DNA of 44,817 bases from T1Sed10-7 sp047921175 (GTDB lineage Bacteria > Actinomycetota > Nitriliruptoria > Nitriliruptorales > Nitriliruptoraceae). Positions within the stretch are counted from its first letter, which is position 1, and the number at the start of each line of letters is the position of its first letter. The notes beneath the pieces were generated by a model that made no database searches, was not told the DNA's origin, and worked only from the letters and a program-made list of their open reading frames with translations. A program made the position numbers and the translations under genes. Below are positions 1-9,428 of the stretch, in pieces. The stretch covers positions 1 through 44,817 of the forward strand of contig JBLRWQ010000017.1 of the NCBI GenBank assembly GCA_047921175.1, written 5' to 3'.

Positions 1-41
1 ACGATGAGCCGCTCGTGGGGGGAGGGACGGGTGGTGGTCAT
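1..41 (-). CDS. pyrF: Probable orotidine 5'-phosphate decarboxylase, N-terminal fragment (cut by window edge)
   Basis: An ATG at 39-41, preceded by GGAG six bases upstream, opens a frame that begins MTTTRPSPHERLIV and runs off the window. The ERLIV stretch is how many PyrF proteins enter the first beta strand (RLIVALD). Its place directly after pyrD is where pyrF sits in actinobacterial pyr operons, where it makes UMP from OMP. Only 13 codons are visible, so the call rests mainly on context. Confidence 0.5.
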   Translation of the reverse strand, partial: MTTTRPSPHERLI

Positions 42-59
42 CCGGGCTCCGGGGGATGC

Positions 60-992
60 TCAGCGGGGCTGGGTGGCGCCGATCAGGTCGCGGACGTCGG
101 CGATGCCGCGCTCCGCGCACCAGGTCCGCAGCCCGGCGACGAGCCTCGGGGCGACGAAGGGGTCGACGAAGGTGGCGGTCCCGACCGCCACCGCGCTGGC
201 GCCGGCACGCAGGAACTGCACCACATCGGTGACGGTGCGGACCCCGCCACAACCCAGGATCGGCAGGTCCGGCAGGGCTGCGTGGACCTGGTGGACGTTG
301 CGCACGGCGACGGGGCGGATGGCCGGGCCGGACAGCCCACCGTAGGTGTTGGCCAGCTCCGGCCGACCGGTGTCCGGATCGATGGCCATCCCGAGGAGGG
401 TGTTGATCAGGGTGACGCCGTCGGCCCCGGCGGCCTGCACGGCGTGGGCGATCGCCACGATGTCGGTCACATCCGAGGTCAGCTTGGCCAGCACGGGGAT
501 CCGGGCCTCACGCCGGACGGCGCGGACCACCTCGGCGCTGTCGACCGCGGAGCAGGCGAACACCAGCCCGCGCTCCTCGACGTTCGGGCAGGACAGGTTC
601 ACCTCGAGGGCCACGATGGTGTCACCGCCGACGCGGGCCAGCTCACGGGCGACGAGGCGGAACTCCTCGACGGTGCGACCGGCCACGGAGGCGATCACCC
701 GGGCACCGCGCTCGCGCAGCCACGGCAGGTCGGTGGCGACCCAGGCCTCCACACCCGGGTTCTGCAGGCCGATGGCGTTGAGCATCCCGGAGGGGGTCTC
801 GGCCATGCGTGGGGTCGGCAGGCCCTGGCGCGGCTCGAGGGTGATCGACTTGACCACGATCGCACCGAGGTCGGCGACGTCGTGGAACCGGTCGATCTCC
901 GCGCCCGACCCGAAGCACCCCGACGCCGAGGTGATCGGGTTCGGCAGGACGATGCCGGCGAGCTCCGTGCCGAGCTGGACGTCGCTGCTCAC
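60..992 (-). CDS. pyrD: Dihydroorotate dehydrogenase B, catalytic subunit
   Basis: Oxidises dihydroorotate to orotate on FMN in the cytoplasm; as a class 1B enzyme it passes electrons to the PyrK subunit. The sequence has the LPNPITSASGCFGSG start of the TIM barrel, the NLSCPN catalytic-cysteine motif near residue 135, and the C-terminal FMN-phosphate site CGGVRT...GASAVAVGTA. I chose the GTG at 992, which overlaps the pyrK stop as GTGA like its neighbours and gives 310 residues. A second GTG at 1004 would add four residues. The catalytic base is Cys, as in class 1 cytosolic enzymes rather than the Ser of class 2 membrane enzymes, which agrees with the adjacent pyrK. Confidence 0.93.
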   Translation of the reverse strand: MSSDVQLGTELAGIVLPNPITSASGCFGSGAEIDRFHDVADLGAIVVKSITLEPRQGLPTPRMAETPSGMLNAIGLQNPGVEAWVATDLPWLRERGARVIASVAGRTVEEFRLVARELARVGGDTIVALEVNLSCPNVEERGLVFACSAVDSAEVVRAVRREARIPVLAKLTSDVTDIVAIAHAVQAAGADGVTLINTLLGMAIDPDTGRPELANTYGGLSGPAIRPVAVRNVHQVHAALPDLPILGCGGVRTVTDVVQFLRAGASAVAVGTATFVDPFVAPRLVAGLRTWCAERGIADVRDLIGATQPR

Positions 993-2080
993 GCTCGCCC
1001 CCACAGCTCGCCGTCGCGCGGTGTCCGGGCGGCCGGCCCGGCCGGCACGTCGCCCGGCGCTGCCGACGATGCGGGACCGGGCAGCTCGGTCACGTCCGAG
1101 CGCGCCTCCTCCGGCCCGTCGGCGGGCGGGAGGAGGCCCGCGTCGTCCGCTGCCGGACCCGACGGCTCGCGGTCCGGTGCGTCCTCGGCAGCCAGCCCGT
1201 CCGCACCAGCGCCGCCGGGCGGCGGGCCGCCGGGGATCCCCCAGGCGTCCCAGTCGATCCGGGCACCGTTGAACACGGGGCCGTCGACGCAGGCGCGACG
1301 GTGACGGACCTCGCCGTCACGGCCGCGGATCGGGACGACGCAGGTGAAGCAGATCCCCATGCCGCAGGCCATGCGCTCCTCGACCGCGACCTGGACCGGC
1401 ACCCGTCGGGCCCGGCACCGCTCCGCCACGGCACGCAGCATCGGGTTCGGCCCGCAGGCGTAGACGAGCCCGATCCCCGAGGAGTCGAGGACCCGGTCGA
1501 GGACGTCGGTGACCTTCCCCGGCACCCCGTAGGAGCCGTCGTCGGTGGTGAAGACCACGCTGGCGGACAGGCGCTTGGCCTCGATCGTGCCGAGGATGCG
1601 CTCCGCGGTCGCGGCCCCGTTGATCATGTCGACCCTGAGCCCCTTGCGTAGCAGCGACTCGGCCAGGAAGTACAGCGGCGCCATCCCGTAGCCACCGCCG
1701 ACCAGCAGGCAGTTGACCTTGCGCTGGGGCAGCGGGAAGGGGGTCCCGAGCGGCCCGATCACGTCGACGACATCGTGGACGTCGACGCTGGTCAGCCACT
1801 CGGTGCCGGGTCCGTGGGCGTCGAAGACCACGTCCACGGTGCCGGCGGACGCCCCCTGCCGGCTGACGCGGGCGATCGAGAAGGGCCGTCGCAGCAGGGT
1901 CTGGGGTGCCCCGACGGCGATCTCGATGAACTGCCCGGCCTGCGCCCGCTCGGCGATCTCGCGGGCCGCCAGCGACAGCAGCCAGTACGCCCCTTCGCGC
2001 CGGCGCGCGAGCACCTCGCAGGTGGCCCGGACCGGGCCGTCGCTGCGACCCTCGACGACCCCGCCCCGCAGCCGGTTCAT
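989..2080 (-). CDS. pyrK: Dihydroorotate dehydrogenase B electron-transfer subunit with a long C-terminal tail
   Basis: Ferredoxin-reductase-like subunit that moves electrons from PyrD to NAD+ through FAD and a [2Fe-2S] cluster. The FAD motif RRPFSIA lies at 64-70, the nucleotide-binding GGGYGMAPL at about 128-136, and the cluster ligands are Cys239, Cys244, Cys247 and Cys264. PyrK proteins are usually about 250-290 residues. This one has 363 because of a tail from about residue 283 rich in Pro, Gly, Ala, Asp and Glu, with no recognisable fold. The tail stays open up to the pyrD start and has the same codon bias, so it is probably translated. The ATG overlaps the carB stop by 4 bp. Confidence 0.92.
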   Translation of the reverse strand: MNRLRGGVVEGRSDGPVRATCEVLARRREGAYWLLSLAAREIAERAQAGQFIEIAVGAPQTLLRRPFSIARVSRQGASAGTVDVVFDAHGPGTEWLTSVDVHDVVDVIGPLGTPFPLPQRKVNCLLVGGGYGMAPLYFLAESLLRKGLRVDMINGAATAERILGTIEAKRLSASVVFTTDDGSYGVPGKVTDVLDRVLDSSGIGLVYACGPNPMLRAVAERCRARRVPVQVAVEERMACGMGICFTCVVPIRGRDGEVRHRRACVDGPVFNGARIDWDAWGIPGGPPPGGAGADGLAAEDAPDREPSGPAADDAGLLPPADGPEEARSDVTELPGPASSAAPGDVPAGPAARTPRDGELWGRA

Positions 2081-5000
2081 GCCGCCCCGCCCGTCGCCTC
2101 GGTCGCCGCCGGGGTGAGCAGCTCCGCCTGGTACTCCTGCAGCGAGCGCACCCCGAGCGGCCCGCGCTTGAGGGCTTCGATGCCGTGGACCGCGGCGAGG
2201 ATGCCCGCGAGGGTCGTGATGACCGGTACGCCGTTGGTGACCGCGGCCTGGCGGATCTCGTAGCCGTCGCCGCGGGTCCCGGACCCGAACGGCGTGTTCA
2301 GCACCAGCTGCACGGTGCCGTCCTCGATGCTGCGCAGGATCTCCGGATGCCCCTGGGAGACCTTGCCGACCACCTCCACCTCGATGCCCGCCCGGCTCAG
2401 CAGTGCGGCGGTCCCGGCGGTCGCCACCACCCGGAAGCCGAGGTCGACCAGGCGCATGACGGGGAACACCACGGCGCGCTTGTCGCGGTTGGAGACCGAG
2501 ACGAACACCCGACCGTCCACGGGCAGGATCATCGAGCCGGTCCCGGCCTGGGACTTCGCGAAGGCGGCCCCGAAGTCCCGGTCGATGCCCATGACCTCAC
2601 CGGTGGAGCGCATCTCCGGCCCGAGGATCGAGTCGACGCCGGGGAACCGGTCGAAGGGCAGCACCGCCTCCTTGACGGCGACGTGGCCGGGCCGGGGTCC
2701 CTGCACGGCGTCGTGGGCCGGCAGGTGACCATCCGCACGCAGGTCCGCAAGGCGGCGACCGGCCATGACGAGCGCCGCGACCTTGGCGAGCGGGACGCCG
2801 GTGGCCTTCGAGGTGAACGGCACCGTACGCGAGGCGCGCGGGTTGGCCTCGATGCAGTACAGGACGTCGTCCTTGTAGGCGAACTGGACGTTGAGCAGAC
2901 CGCGCACCCCGAGCCCGCGGGCGATGCCCTCGGTGACCCGACGGATGTGCTCCTCCTGGGCGGGTCCGAGGGTGAGCGGCGGCAGGGTGCAGGCCGAGTC
3001 GCCGGAGTGGACCCCGGCCTCCTCGATGTGCTCGAGCACGCCGCCGACGAACAGCTCGGTGCCGTCGAAGACCGCGTCGACGTCGACCTCGATGGCGCCC
3101 TCGAGGAACCGGTCCACCAGGATCGGCTGGTCGGGCGCGGCCGCCACCGCGTCGGTGAGGTAGCGCTGCAGGCCGGCGTCGTCGTCGACGATCTGCATCG
3201 CGCGGCCACCGAGCACGTAGGACGGGCGGACCAGGACGGGGTAGCCGATCCGCATCGCCACCTCGCGGGCCTCGTCGAAGGACCGGGCGACCCCTCCGGG
3301 CGGCATCGGCACGCCCAGCTCGTCCATCAGTACCCCGAAACGGCCGCGGTCCTCCGCGGCGTCGATCGCGTCCGGCGAGGTGCCCCAGATCGGCACGCCG
3401 CTGGCCTCGAGCTCGCGGGCCAGCTTGAGCGGGGTCTGCCCGCCGAACTGCACCAGCACCCCCGAGGGCCGCTCCCGCGCACAGACCTCGAGCACGTCCT
3501 CGGCGGTGAGCGGCTCGAAGTACAGCCGGTCGGCGGTGTCGTAGTCGGTGGAGACGGTCTCCGGGTTGCAGTTGACCATCACCGTCTCGTAGCCGGCATC
3601 CTTGAGCGCCAGCACGGCGTGCACGCAGCAGTAGTCGAACTCGACGCCCTGGCCGATGCGGTTCGGGCCCGAGCCGAGCACGATGACCCGGTCGCGGGTC
3701 GCGTCGGTGACCTCGTCCTCCTCCTCGTAGGTCGAGTAGTGGTACGGGGTGAAGGCCTCGAACTCCGCCGCGCAGGTGTCCACGGTCTTGAACACCGGCA
3801 CGATCCCGGCGGCGCGGCGGCGGGCCCGGACCGTCTGCTCGCTGGTCTGCACGAGCGCGGCGATGTGCGCGTCGGAGAAGCCCTCGCGCTTGGCGTCGTG
3901 CAGGACATCGTCGGGGACCGCGGCGAGGTGCTCGTAGCTGCGCAGCTGGCGGCGCCGTTCGACCAGCTGCAGGAACTGGTCGATGAACCAGGGGTCGATG
4001 CCGCTGAGCCGGCTGATCCGCTCCACCGACCAGCCGCGGGTCAGCGCCTCGTCGAGCGCCTCGAGCCGCTGCGCGGTCGGCCGGTGGAGCTTCTCCTCGA
4101 GCGCCTGGTCGTCCACCTCGATCGGCGCGCCGGCACCGAAGCCGGTCCGGCCGTCCTCGAGGCTGCGCAGCGCCTTGTTGACGGCCTCCTTGAAGGTCCG
4201 GCCCATCGCCATGACCTCGCCGACCGACTTCATGCGGGTGGTCAGGGTGTCGTCGGTGCCGACGAACTTCTCGAAGGTGAACCGCGGCACCTTGACGACC
4301 ACGTAGTCGATCGTCGGCTCGAACGCGGCCTTGGTCTCGCGGGTGATGTCGTTGGCGATCTCGTCCAGCGTGTAGCCGATCGCCAACCGCGCCGCGATCT
4401 TGGCGATCGGGAAGCCGGTGGCCTTGGACGCGAGGGCACTGGAGCGCGACACGCGCGGGTTCATCTCGATCACGACCTGGCGGCCGGTGGCCGGGTCGAC
4501 CGCGAACTGGACGTTCGAGCCGCCGGTCTCCACCCCGATGCGCCGCAGCACCTTGAAGGCGGCGTCGCGCATCTGCTGGTACTCGGGGTCGGACAGGGTC
4601 ATCGCGGGGGCGACGGTCATCGAGTCGCCGGTGTGCACGCCCATCGCGTCGACGTTCTCGATCGAGCAGATGATGACGCAGTTGTCGTGGCCGTCGCGCA
4701 TGACCTCGAGCTCGTACTCCTTCCAGCCCAGCACGGACTCCTCGACGAGCACCTCGTGGACGGGCGAGTCGTAGAGGCCCTGCTTGATCATCACGTCGAG
4801 CTGCGCGGGGTCGTAGGCGATGCCGCCGCCCTTGCCGCCGAGGGTGAAGCTCGGCCGCAGGACGACCGGGTAGCCGTACTCCTCGGCGGCTTCGAACGCC
4901 TGGTCCGGCGCGTTCACGTAGGTGGACCGGGGCGACTCGAGCCCGATCTCGGTCATGGCCTCCTTGAACTTCAGCCGGTCCTCGGCGGTCTGGATCGCCT

Positions 5001-5361
5001 CCAGGTCCGCGCCGAGCACCTCGACGCCGTGGTCGGCCAGCACGCCCGACTCGTACAGCTCCACCGCGAGGTTGAGCGCGGTCTGGCCACCGAGGGTCGG
5101 CAGGAGCGCGTCGGGGCGCTCACGCTCGATCACGGCCCGGACGGCGTCGACGGTCAGCGGCTCGATGTAGGTCGCATCCGCGAAGTCCGGGTCGGTCATG
5201 ATGGTGGCGGGGTTGGAGTTGACGAGGATGACCCGGAGCCCCTCCTCGCGCAGCACCTTGCAGGCCTGGGTGCCGGAGTAGTCGAACTCGCACGCCTGCC
5301 CGATCACGATCGGGCCGGAACCGAGGACGAGCACGCTGGTCAGGTCGTCGCGGCGGGGCAT
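2077..5361 (-). CDS. carB: Carbamoyl-phosphate synthase large subunit
   Basis: Makes carbamoyl phosphate from bicarbonate, ATP and glutamine-derived ammonia, feeding pyrimidine and arginine synthesis. At 1094 residues it is slightly longer than usual (about 1070). The two homologous halves are visible: the first begins SVLVLGSGPIVIGQACEFDYSG and the second RVIVLGSGPNRIGQGVEFDY near residue 560. Each has its ATP-grasp signature (PSFTLGGKGGG and PSYVLGGRAMQ). The last ~140 residues are the MGS-like allosteric domain (RVVATAGTAALLSRAGI). The ATG at 5361 shares its A with the carA stop (TGATG), so translation is probably coupled. Confidence 0.97.
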   Translation of the reverse strand: MPRRDDLTSVLVLGSGPIVIGQACEFDYSGTQACKVLREEGLRVILVNSNPATIMTDPDFADATYIEPLTVDAVRAVIERERPDALLPTLGGQTALNLAVELYESGVLADHGVEVLGADLEAIQTAEDRLKFKEAMTEIGLESPRSTYVNAPDQAFEAAEEYGYPVVLRPSFTLGGKGGGIAYDPAQLDVMIKQGLYDSPVHEVLVEESVLGWKEYELEVMRDGHDNCVIICSIENVDAMGVHTGDSMTVAPAMTLSDPEYQQMRDAAFKVLRRIGVETGGSNVQFAVDPATGRQVVIEMNPRVSRSSALASKATGFPIAKIAARLAIGYTLDEIANDITRETKAAFEPTIDYVVVKVPRFTFEKFVGTDDTLTTRMKSVGEVMAMGRTFKEAVNKALRSLEDGRTGFGAGAPIEVDDQALEEKLHRPTAQRLEALDEALTRGWSVERISRLSGIDPWFIDQFLQLVERRRQLRSYEHLAAVPDDVLHDAKREGFSDAHIAALVQTSEQTVRARRRAAGIVPVFKTVDTCAAEFEAFTPYHYSTYEEEDEVTDATRDRVIVLGSGPNRIGQGVEFDYCCVHAVLALKDAGYETVMVNCNPETVSTDYDTADRLYFEPLTAEDVLEVCARERPSGVLVQFGGQTPLKLARELEASGVPIWGTSPDAIDAAEDRGRFGVLMDELGVPMPPGGVARSFDEAREVAMRIGYPVLVRPSYVLGGRAMQIVDDDAGLQRYLTDAVAAAPDQPILVDRFLEGAIEVDVDAVFDGTELFVGGVLEHIEEAGVHSGDSACTLPPLTLGPAQEEHIRRVTEGIARGLGVRGLLNVQFAYKDDVLYCIEANPRASRTVPFTSKATGVPLAKVAALVMAGRRLADLRADGHLPAHDAVQGPRPGHVAVKEAVLPFDRFPGVDSILGPEMRSTGEVMGIDRDFGAAFAKSQAGTGSMILPVDGRVFVSVSNRDKRAVVFPVMRLVDLGFRVVATAGTAALLSRAGIEVEVVGKVSQGHPEILRSIEDGTVQLVLNTPFGSGTRGDGYEIRQAAVTNGVPVITTLAGILAAVHGIEALKRGPLGVRSLQEYQAELLTPAATEATGGAA

Positions 5362-6539
5362 CAGGCAGCTCCTCCGGTGCCGCGGCTTCGGGCCATGAGG
5401 TCCACGAAGCGGGCGAACAGGTAGCGGGCGTCGGAGGGACCCGGGGCGGACTCCGGGTGGTACTGGACGCTGAAGGCGGGGATGTCCCGGGCGGTCAGGC
5501 CCTCGACCACGTCGTCGTTGAGGTTGACGTGGCTGACCTCGACGACGCCGTGGTCGGCGGTCTGGAACGCGTACGCGTCCACCTGCTCCCCGAGCGAGGA
5601 GGCCCGCACCGCGAAGCCGTGGTTGTGGCTGGTGATCTCCACGGCCCCGTCCGCGCGGCGCAGCACGGGCTGGTTGACGCCGCGGTGGCCGAAGGTCAGC
5701 TTGTAGGTGTCGGCGCCGAGCGCGTGCCCGAGCAGCTGGGAGCCGAGGCAGATGCCGAAGGTCGGCAGCTCCCCCAGCAGCGCGCCGGTCGTGGCGATGC
5801 CGGCGGCCACGGTCGCGGGGTCACCGGGGCCGTTGGACAGGAACAACCCGTCCGGCTCCAGCGCACGGATCACGTCCGGGCTGGTGCTGGACGGCAGCAC
5901 GTGGACCTCGACGCCCTCCTCGGCCAGGTAGCGCGTGATCGAGCGCTTCATCCCGAAGTCGATCGCCGCCACGCGCCAGCGCCGCTCCCCCACCGCCGCG
6001 ACCACGTACGGCTCGGACGTCGACACCTCGGAGGCCAGCTCCAGGCCCGCCATCGACGGGGCACCGAGCGCCTGGTCGAGCAGGGCATCGACGTCGAGCA
6101 CCTCGGTGGAGATCGCGGCACGCATGGCGCCGCGGTCCCGCAGGTGCCGGGTGAGCCGACGGGTGTCGATGCCCTCCAGCCCGACGACCCCGGCCTCGGT
6201 CAGCGCCGCGCGCAGATCCTGCTCCGCCCGCCACGAGGACGGCCGCCGGGCCGCCTCCTTGACCACGTACCCGGCGACCTGGATCCGATCCGACTCCATA
6301 TCGGCGGCGTTCAGGCCGTAGTTGCCCACGTGCGGCGCGGTCATCGCGACGATCTGGCGCCGGTAGGACGGGTCGGTCAGGACCTCCTGGTAGCCGGCCA
6401 TCCCGGTGTTGAAGACCGCCTCGCCGGCCACGGTCCCGTGCGCACCGATCGAGCTGCCCCGGAAGGCGGTGCCGTCCTCGAGCACGAGCAGCGCCGGCAC
6501 GGCGTTCGGCTCGGCGACGACGCGGGTGGGGGCGGTCAT
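5361..6539 (-). CDS. carA: Carbamoyl-phosphate synthase small subunit (glutaminase)
   Basis: Class I glutamine amidotransferase that delivers ammonia to CarB. The 392-residue protein has the N-terminal CPSase domain (VLEDGTAFRGSS...GEAVFNTGMAGYQEVLTDPSY) and the amidotransferase triad Cys264 (FGICLGSQLL), His361 and Glu363 (QYHPESAPGPSD). The residue three after the nucleophile is Ser where most CarA proteins have His; the triad itself is intact. The reading frame is open far upstream into pyrC, but the ATG at 6539 overlaps the pyrC stop by 4 bp and starts at the expected family position. Confidence 0.96.
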   Translation of the reverse strand: MTAPTRVVAEPNAVPALLVLEDGTAFRGSSIGAHGTVAGEAVFNTGMAGYQEVLTDPSYRRQIVAMTAPHVGNYGLNAADMESDRIQVAGYVVKEAARRPSSWRAEQDLRAALTEAGVVGLEGIDTRRLTRHLRDRGAMRAAISTEVLDVDALLDQALGAPSMAGLELASEVSTSEPYVVAAVGERRWRVAAIDFGMKRSITRYLAEEGVEVHVLPSSTSPDVIRALEPDGLFLSNGPGDPATVAAGIATTGALLGELPTFGICLGSQLLGHALGADTYKLTFGHRGVNQPVLRRADGAVEITSHNHGFAVRASSLGEQVDAYAFQTADHGVVEVSHVNLNDDVVEGLTARDIPAFSVQYHPESAPGPSDARYLFARFVDLMARSRGTGGAA

Positions 6540-7918
6540 GCGCCCACCCCTGCGGCCGCAACGACGCCGTCGCGCAGGGTGAACCGGCCACGCAGGAGGG
6601 TGTGGGTCGGTCGGCCGATCAGCTCGCGGCCGTGGTACGGGCTGTTGCGGGCGCGGCTGTGCAGCTTCGTCGCGTCCACGGTCCACCTCGCGTCGGGGTC
6701 GAGCACCACCAGGTTGGCGGCGGCACCCGGCGTGATGCTGCCACCGTGCGCCCGCACGTCCCGGACCGCCGCGGGCCCGGTCGTGAACCGGGCGATCGCG
6801 GTCAGCGGGTCCAGCCGGCCGGTTCCCACCAGGAGGCTGTTGACGATGGCGAAGGCGGTCTCCAGGCCGAGCATGCCGCACGGGGCGTGCTCCCACTCCT
6901 GGTCCTTGAGCTCCGGCGCGTGCGGCGCGTGGTCGGTCCCGACCACGTCGAGCGTCCCGTCGATGAGCGCCTCGCGGACCGCCTCGGCGTCCCGGTCGGT
7001 GCGCACCGGCGGGTTGACCTTCATGACCGCGTCGTAGTCGGCCACCAGGTCGTCGGTCAGCAGCAGGTGGTGCGGGGTCGCCTCCGCGGTGACCCGCACC
7101 CCGCGGGCCTTGGCGGCCCGGATCAGCTCGACCGCCCCGGCGGTGGTGACGTGCGGCACGTGCAGCCGGGCCCCGACGCCCTCGGCCAGGATCAGGTCCC
7201 GGGCGAGCATGATCTCCTCGGCCTCGTGCGGCCACCCGGCCAGCCCGAGCACCGAGGAGACCGCACCCTCGTTCATCTGCGCGCCGGCGGTCAGGTCCGG
7301 GTCCTCGGCGTGGTTGCAGATCACCGCGTCGAAGGCGGTCGCGTACTGCAGGGCCCGGCGCATCACGAGCGCGTCGGCCAGCGGGATCCCGTCGTCGGAG
7401 AAGAAATCGACCTCGGCGGCGCAGGCGCGCAGCTCGCCGATCTCGGTCAGCTCCCTGCCCTCGAGCCCCTTGGTGATCGAGCCGACCGGGAACACGTCCA
7501 CGAGCGCCACCTCGCGGCCACGGCGCCACACGAGCTCGGCGATGGCCGCGGAGTCGCACACCGGCGAGGTGTTGGCCATCGCGCACACGGCGGTGTAGCC
7601 GCCCGCGGCGGCGGCGGCCGACCCGGTGGCGATGTCCTCCGCGGCCTCGCCACCGGGCTCGCGTAGGTGGGTGTGGACGTCCACGAAGCCCGGGGCGATC
7701 CACCGGCCGGTGCAGTCCACCACCTCGACGTCAGCAGCAGGGCCGTCGCCGTCGGGGCCCGCGACCGCACGGGCCGCGTCGGCGCCGACCGCGAGGATGC
7801 GGCCGTCCTCGATGGCGACGTCGAGGTGGTCGTCCACACCGCTGGCCGGGTCCAGCACCCGGCCGCCGGTGAGCAGGATCCGGCCGGTCCCGGACGCTTC
7901 CGGTGGGTGGGTCGTCAT
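6536..7918 (-). CDS. pyrC: Dihydroorotase (type I, amidohydrolase family)
   Basis: Zinc amidohydrolase that cyclises carbamoyl aspartate to dihydroorotate. Metal-binding DVHTHLREPG is at about residues 80-89, and the C-terminal active-site motif GTDHAPHAPELKD lies near 325-337. At 460 residues it is about 30 longer than usual, mainly from an Ala/Asp/Gly-rich insertion near 45-66 in the N-terminal beta-sandwich region. The ATG overlaps the pyrB stop by 4 bp, and its own stop overlaps the carA start. Confidence 0.95.
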   Translation of the reverse strand: MTTHPPEASGTGRILLTGGRVLDPASGVDDHLDVAIEDGRILAVGADAARAVAGPDGDGPAADVEVVDCTGRWIAPGFVDVHTHLREPGGEAAEDIATGSAAAAAGGYTAVCAMANTSPVCDSAAIAELVWRRGREVALVDVFPVGSITKGLEGRELTEIGELRACAAEVDFFSDDGIPLADALVMRRALQYATAFDAVICNHAEDPDLTAGAQMNEGAVSSVLGLAGWPHEAEEIMLARDLILAEGVGARLHVPHVTTAGAVELIRAAKARGVRVTAEATPHHLLLTDDLVADYDAVMKVNPPVRTDRDAEAVREALIDGTLDVVGTDHAPHAPELKDQEWEHAPCGMLGLETAFAIVNSLLVGTGRLDPLTAIARFTTGPAAVRDVRAHGGSITPGAAANLVVLDPDARWTVDATKLHSRARNSPYHGRELIGRPTHTLLRGRFTLRDGVVAAAGVGA

Positions 7919-8886
7919 CGCGCCACCTCCTCGTCACCCGCGCTCGGCGCGGCGAGCAGCAGGTACAGGCAGGCCATCCGGACCGCGATGCCGTTGGTGA
8001 CCTGCTCGGTGATCACGGCGCGGTCGGAGTCGGCCACCTCGCCGGTGATCTCCACCCCACGGTTCATCGGACCCGGGTGCATCACGATCGCGTGGTCGGC
8101 CAGCATCGCCAGCCGCCTGCCGTCCATGCCCCACAGCCGTGCGTACTCGCGCGAGGACGGGAAGAAGGCCCGGTGCATGCGCTCGCGCTGGACCCGGAGC
8201 ACGTAGACGACGTCGACCTCCGGGAGGATCCGGTCGAGGTCCGGGACGACCTCGACGCCCCAGCCCTCGATGGCGGGCGGGAGCAGGGTCGGCGGGGCCA
8301 CGACGCTGACCCGGGCGCCGAGCAGCCGCAGGGCCTGGACCTCGCTGCGGGCCACGCGGGAGTGCAGCAGGTCCCCGACGATGACCACGTGCCGGCCGGC
8401 GAGGTCACCGAGGTGGCGCCGCATCGTGAACGCGTCCAGCAGCGCCTGGGTGGGGTGCTGGTGCCAGCCGTCCCCGGCGTTCATGATGGGGACGTCGAGG
8501 TAGCGGGCGAGCTGCCGGGGCGCGCCGGAGCTGTGGCTGCGGACCACGACGCAGTCGACGCCCATCGCGTCCAGGGTGAGTGCGGTGTCCTTGAACGACT
8601 CGCCCTTGGAGACCGAGGAGCCCTTGGCGGAGAAGTTCAGCACCTCCGCGGACAGGCGCTTGGCGGCCAGGTCGAAGCTGATGCGGGTGCGGGTCGAGTC
8701 CTCGAGGAAGAGGTTGCAGACCACCTTGCCGCGCAGCGTCGGGACGGTGTTGCGCTCGCGGGTGGCGATGGGGAGCAGCTGCTCGGCGGTGTCGAGGATG
8801 TGGACCACCTGGCCGGCGTCGAGGTCGTCGATGCCGAGCAGGTGCTCGAGCGGCCGCACGGCCGGGGTCGTCGTCACGGGGGTCAT
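7915..8886 (-). CDS. pyrB: Aspartate carbamoyltransferase catalytic subunit
   Basis: Condenses carbamoyl phosphate with aspartate, the committed step of UMP synthesis. The carbamoyl-phosphate loop STRTR is at 64-68 (EDSTRTRISFD) and the HPTQALLD motif near 140. Length, 323 residues, is normal for the catalytic chain. No pyrI is adjacent, so it probably works as a trimer without the E. coli type regulatory subunit. Control is more likely through the PyrR leader upstream. It overlaps pyrR by 4 bp (ATGA). Confidence 0.96.
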   Translation of the reverse strand: MTPVTTTPAVRPLEHLLGIDDLDAGQVVHILDTAEQLLPIATRERNTVPTLRGKVVCNLFLEDSTRTRISFDLAAKRLSAEVLNFSAKGSSVSKGESFKDTALTLDAMGVDCVVVRSHSSGAPRQLARYLDVPIMNAGDGWHQHPTQALLDAFTMRRHLGDLAGRHVVIVGDLLHSRVARSEVQALRLLGARVSVVAPPTLLPPAIEGWGVEVVPDLDRILPEVDVVYVLRVQRERMHRAFFPSSREYARLWGMDGRRLAMLADHAIVMHPGPMNRGVEITGEVADSDRAVITEQVTNGIAVRMACLYLLLAAPSAGDEEVAR

Positions 8887-9422
8887 GCCGGCACCTCCTC
8901 GGCCACGACGGCGTCCTCACCGTCGAGCTCCTGCACCAGCACCCGGATCCGGTCGCCGTAGGCGGTGGGCAGGTTCTTGCCCACGTGGTCGGCCCGGATC
9001 GGCAGCTCCCGGTGCCCGCGATCGACCAGCGCGACCAGGCGGATGCGGTCGGGCCGGCCGAGCTCGTTGACCGCGTCGAGGGCGGCCCGGATGGTCCGGC
9101 CGGTGTAGAGCACGTCGTCGACCAGGACGACGGTGCGGCCGGTCACGTCCACGGGCACGTCGGTCGGGTGCAGCGACTTGGGTGCACGCCGGCCGAGGTC
9201 GTCGCGGTAGAGGGTGACGTCCAAGGCACCGACCGGGACCTCGGTCCCCTCGATCTCCGCGATCGACCGGGCGAGGCGGTGCGCGAGGGGCAGGCCGCGG
9301 GTCTGGATGCCGAGCAGGACGAGACCCTCGGCTCCCTGGTTGGCCTCGAGCAGCTCGTGGGCGAGGCGGCGGAGCATCCGAGCGATGTCGGCCGCGTCGA
9401 GGAGGCGAGCAGGCGTTGGCAC
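8883..9422 (-). CDS. pyrR: PyrR: pyr mRNA-binding attenuation/repressor protein and uracil phosphoribosyltransferase
   Basis: UMP/UTP-responsive RNA-binding regulator of the pyr operon with a phosphoribosyltransferase fold. The PRPP-binding loop VDDVLYTGRT is at 101-110. The GTG at 9422 gives 179 residues, the usual PyrR size, and is preceded by GGAAGGGG. The frame stays open to 9518, but that extension is basic, lacks family similarity and would run through the regulatory RNA loop. It is the first gene of the operon and probably represses its own translation (see the leader at 9429-9466). Confidence 0.95.
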   Translation of the reverse strand: MPTPARLLDAADIARMLRRLAHELLEANQGAEGLVLLGIQTRGLPLAHRLARSIAEIEGTEVPVGALDVTLYRDDLGRRAPKSLHPTDVPVDVTGRTVVLVDDVLYTGRTIRAALDAVNELGRPDRIRLVALVDRGHRELPIRADHVGKNLPTAYGDRIRVLVQELDGEDAVVAEEVPA

Positions 9423-9428
9423 GTGGTT

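Noticed and set aside
2185..5424. Plus-strand open frame of over 1,000 codons opposite carB, and similar long ones at 30394-33318 and 34739-38485
   Set aside because: They are antisense to carB, pilB/aroE and alaS, rich in Arg, Gly, His, Asp and Val, and have no recognisable domain. Long antisense frames are expected at this GC content.
5361..7703. A 780-codon frame containing carA
   Set aside because: The first 388 codons are an Arg/Gly-rich out-of-frame reading of pyrC. Family start, the 4-bp overlap and the length all support the ATG at 6539.
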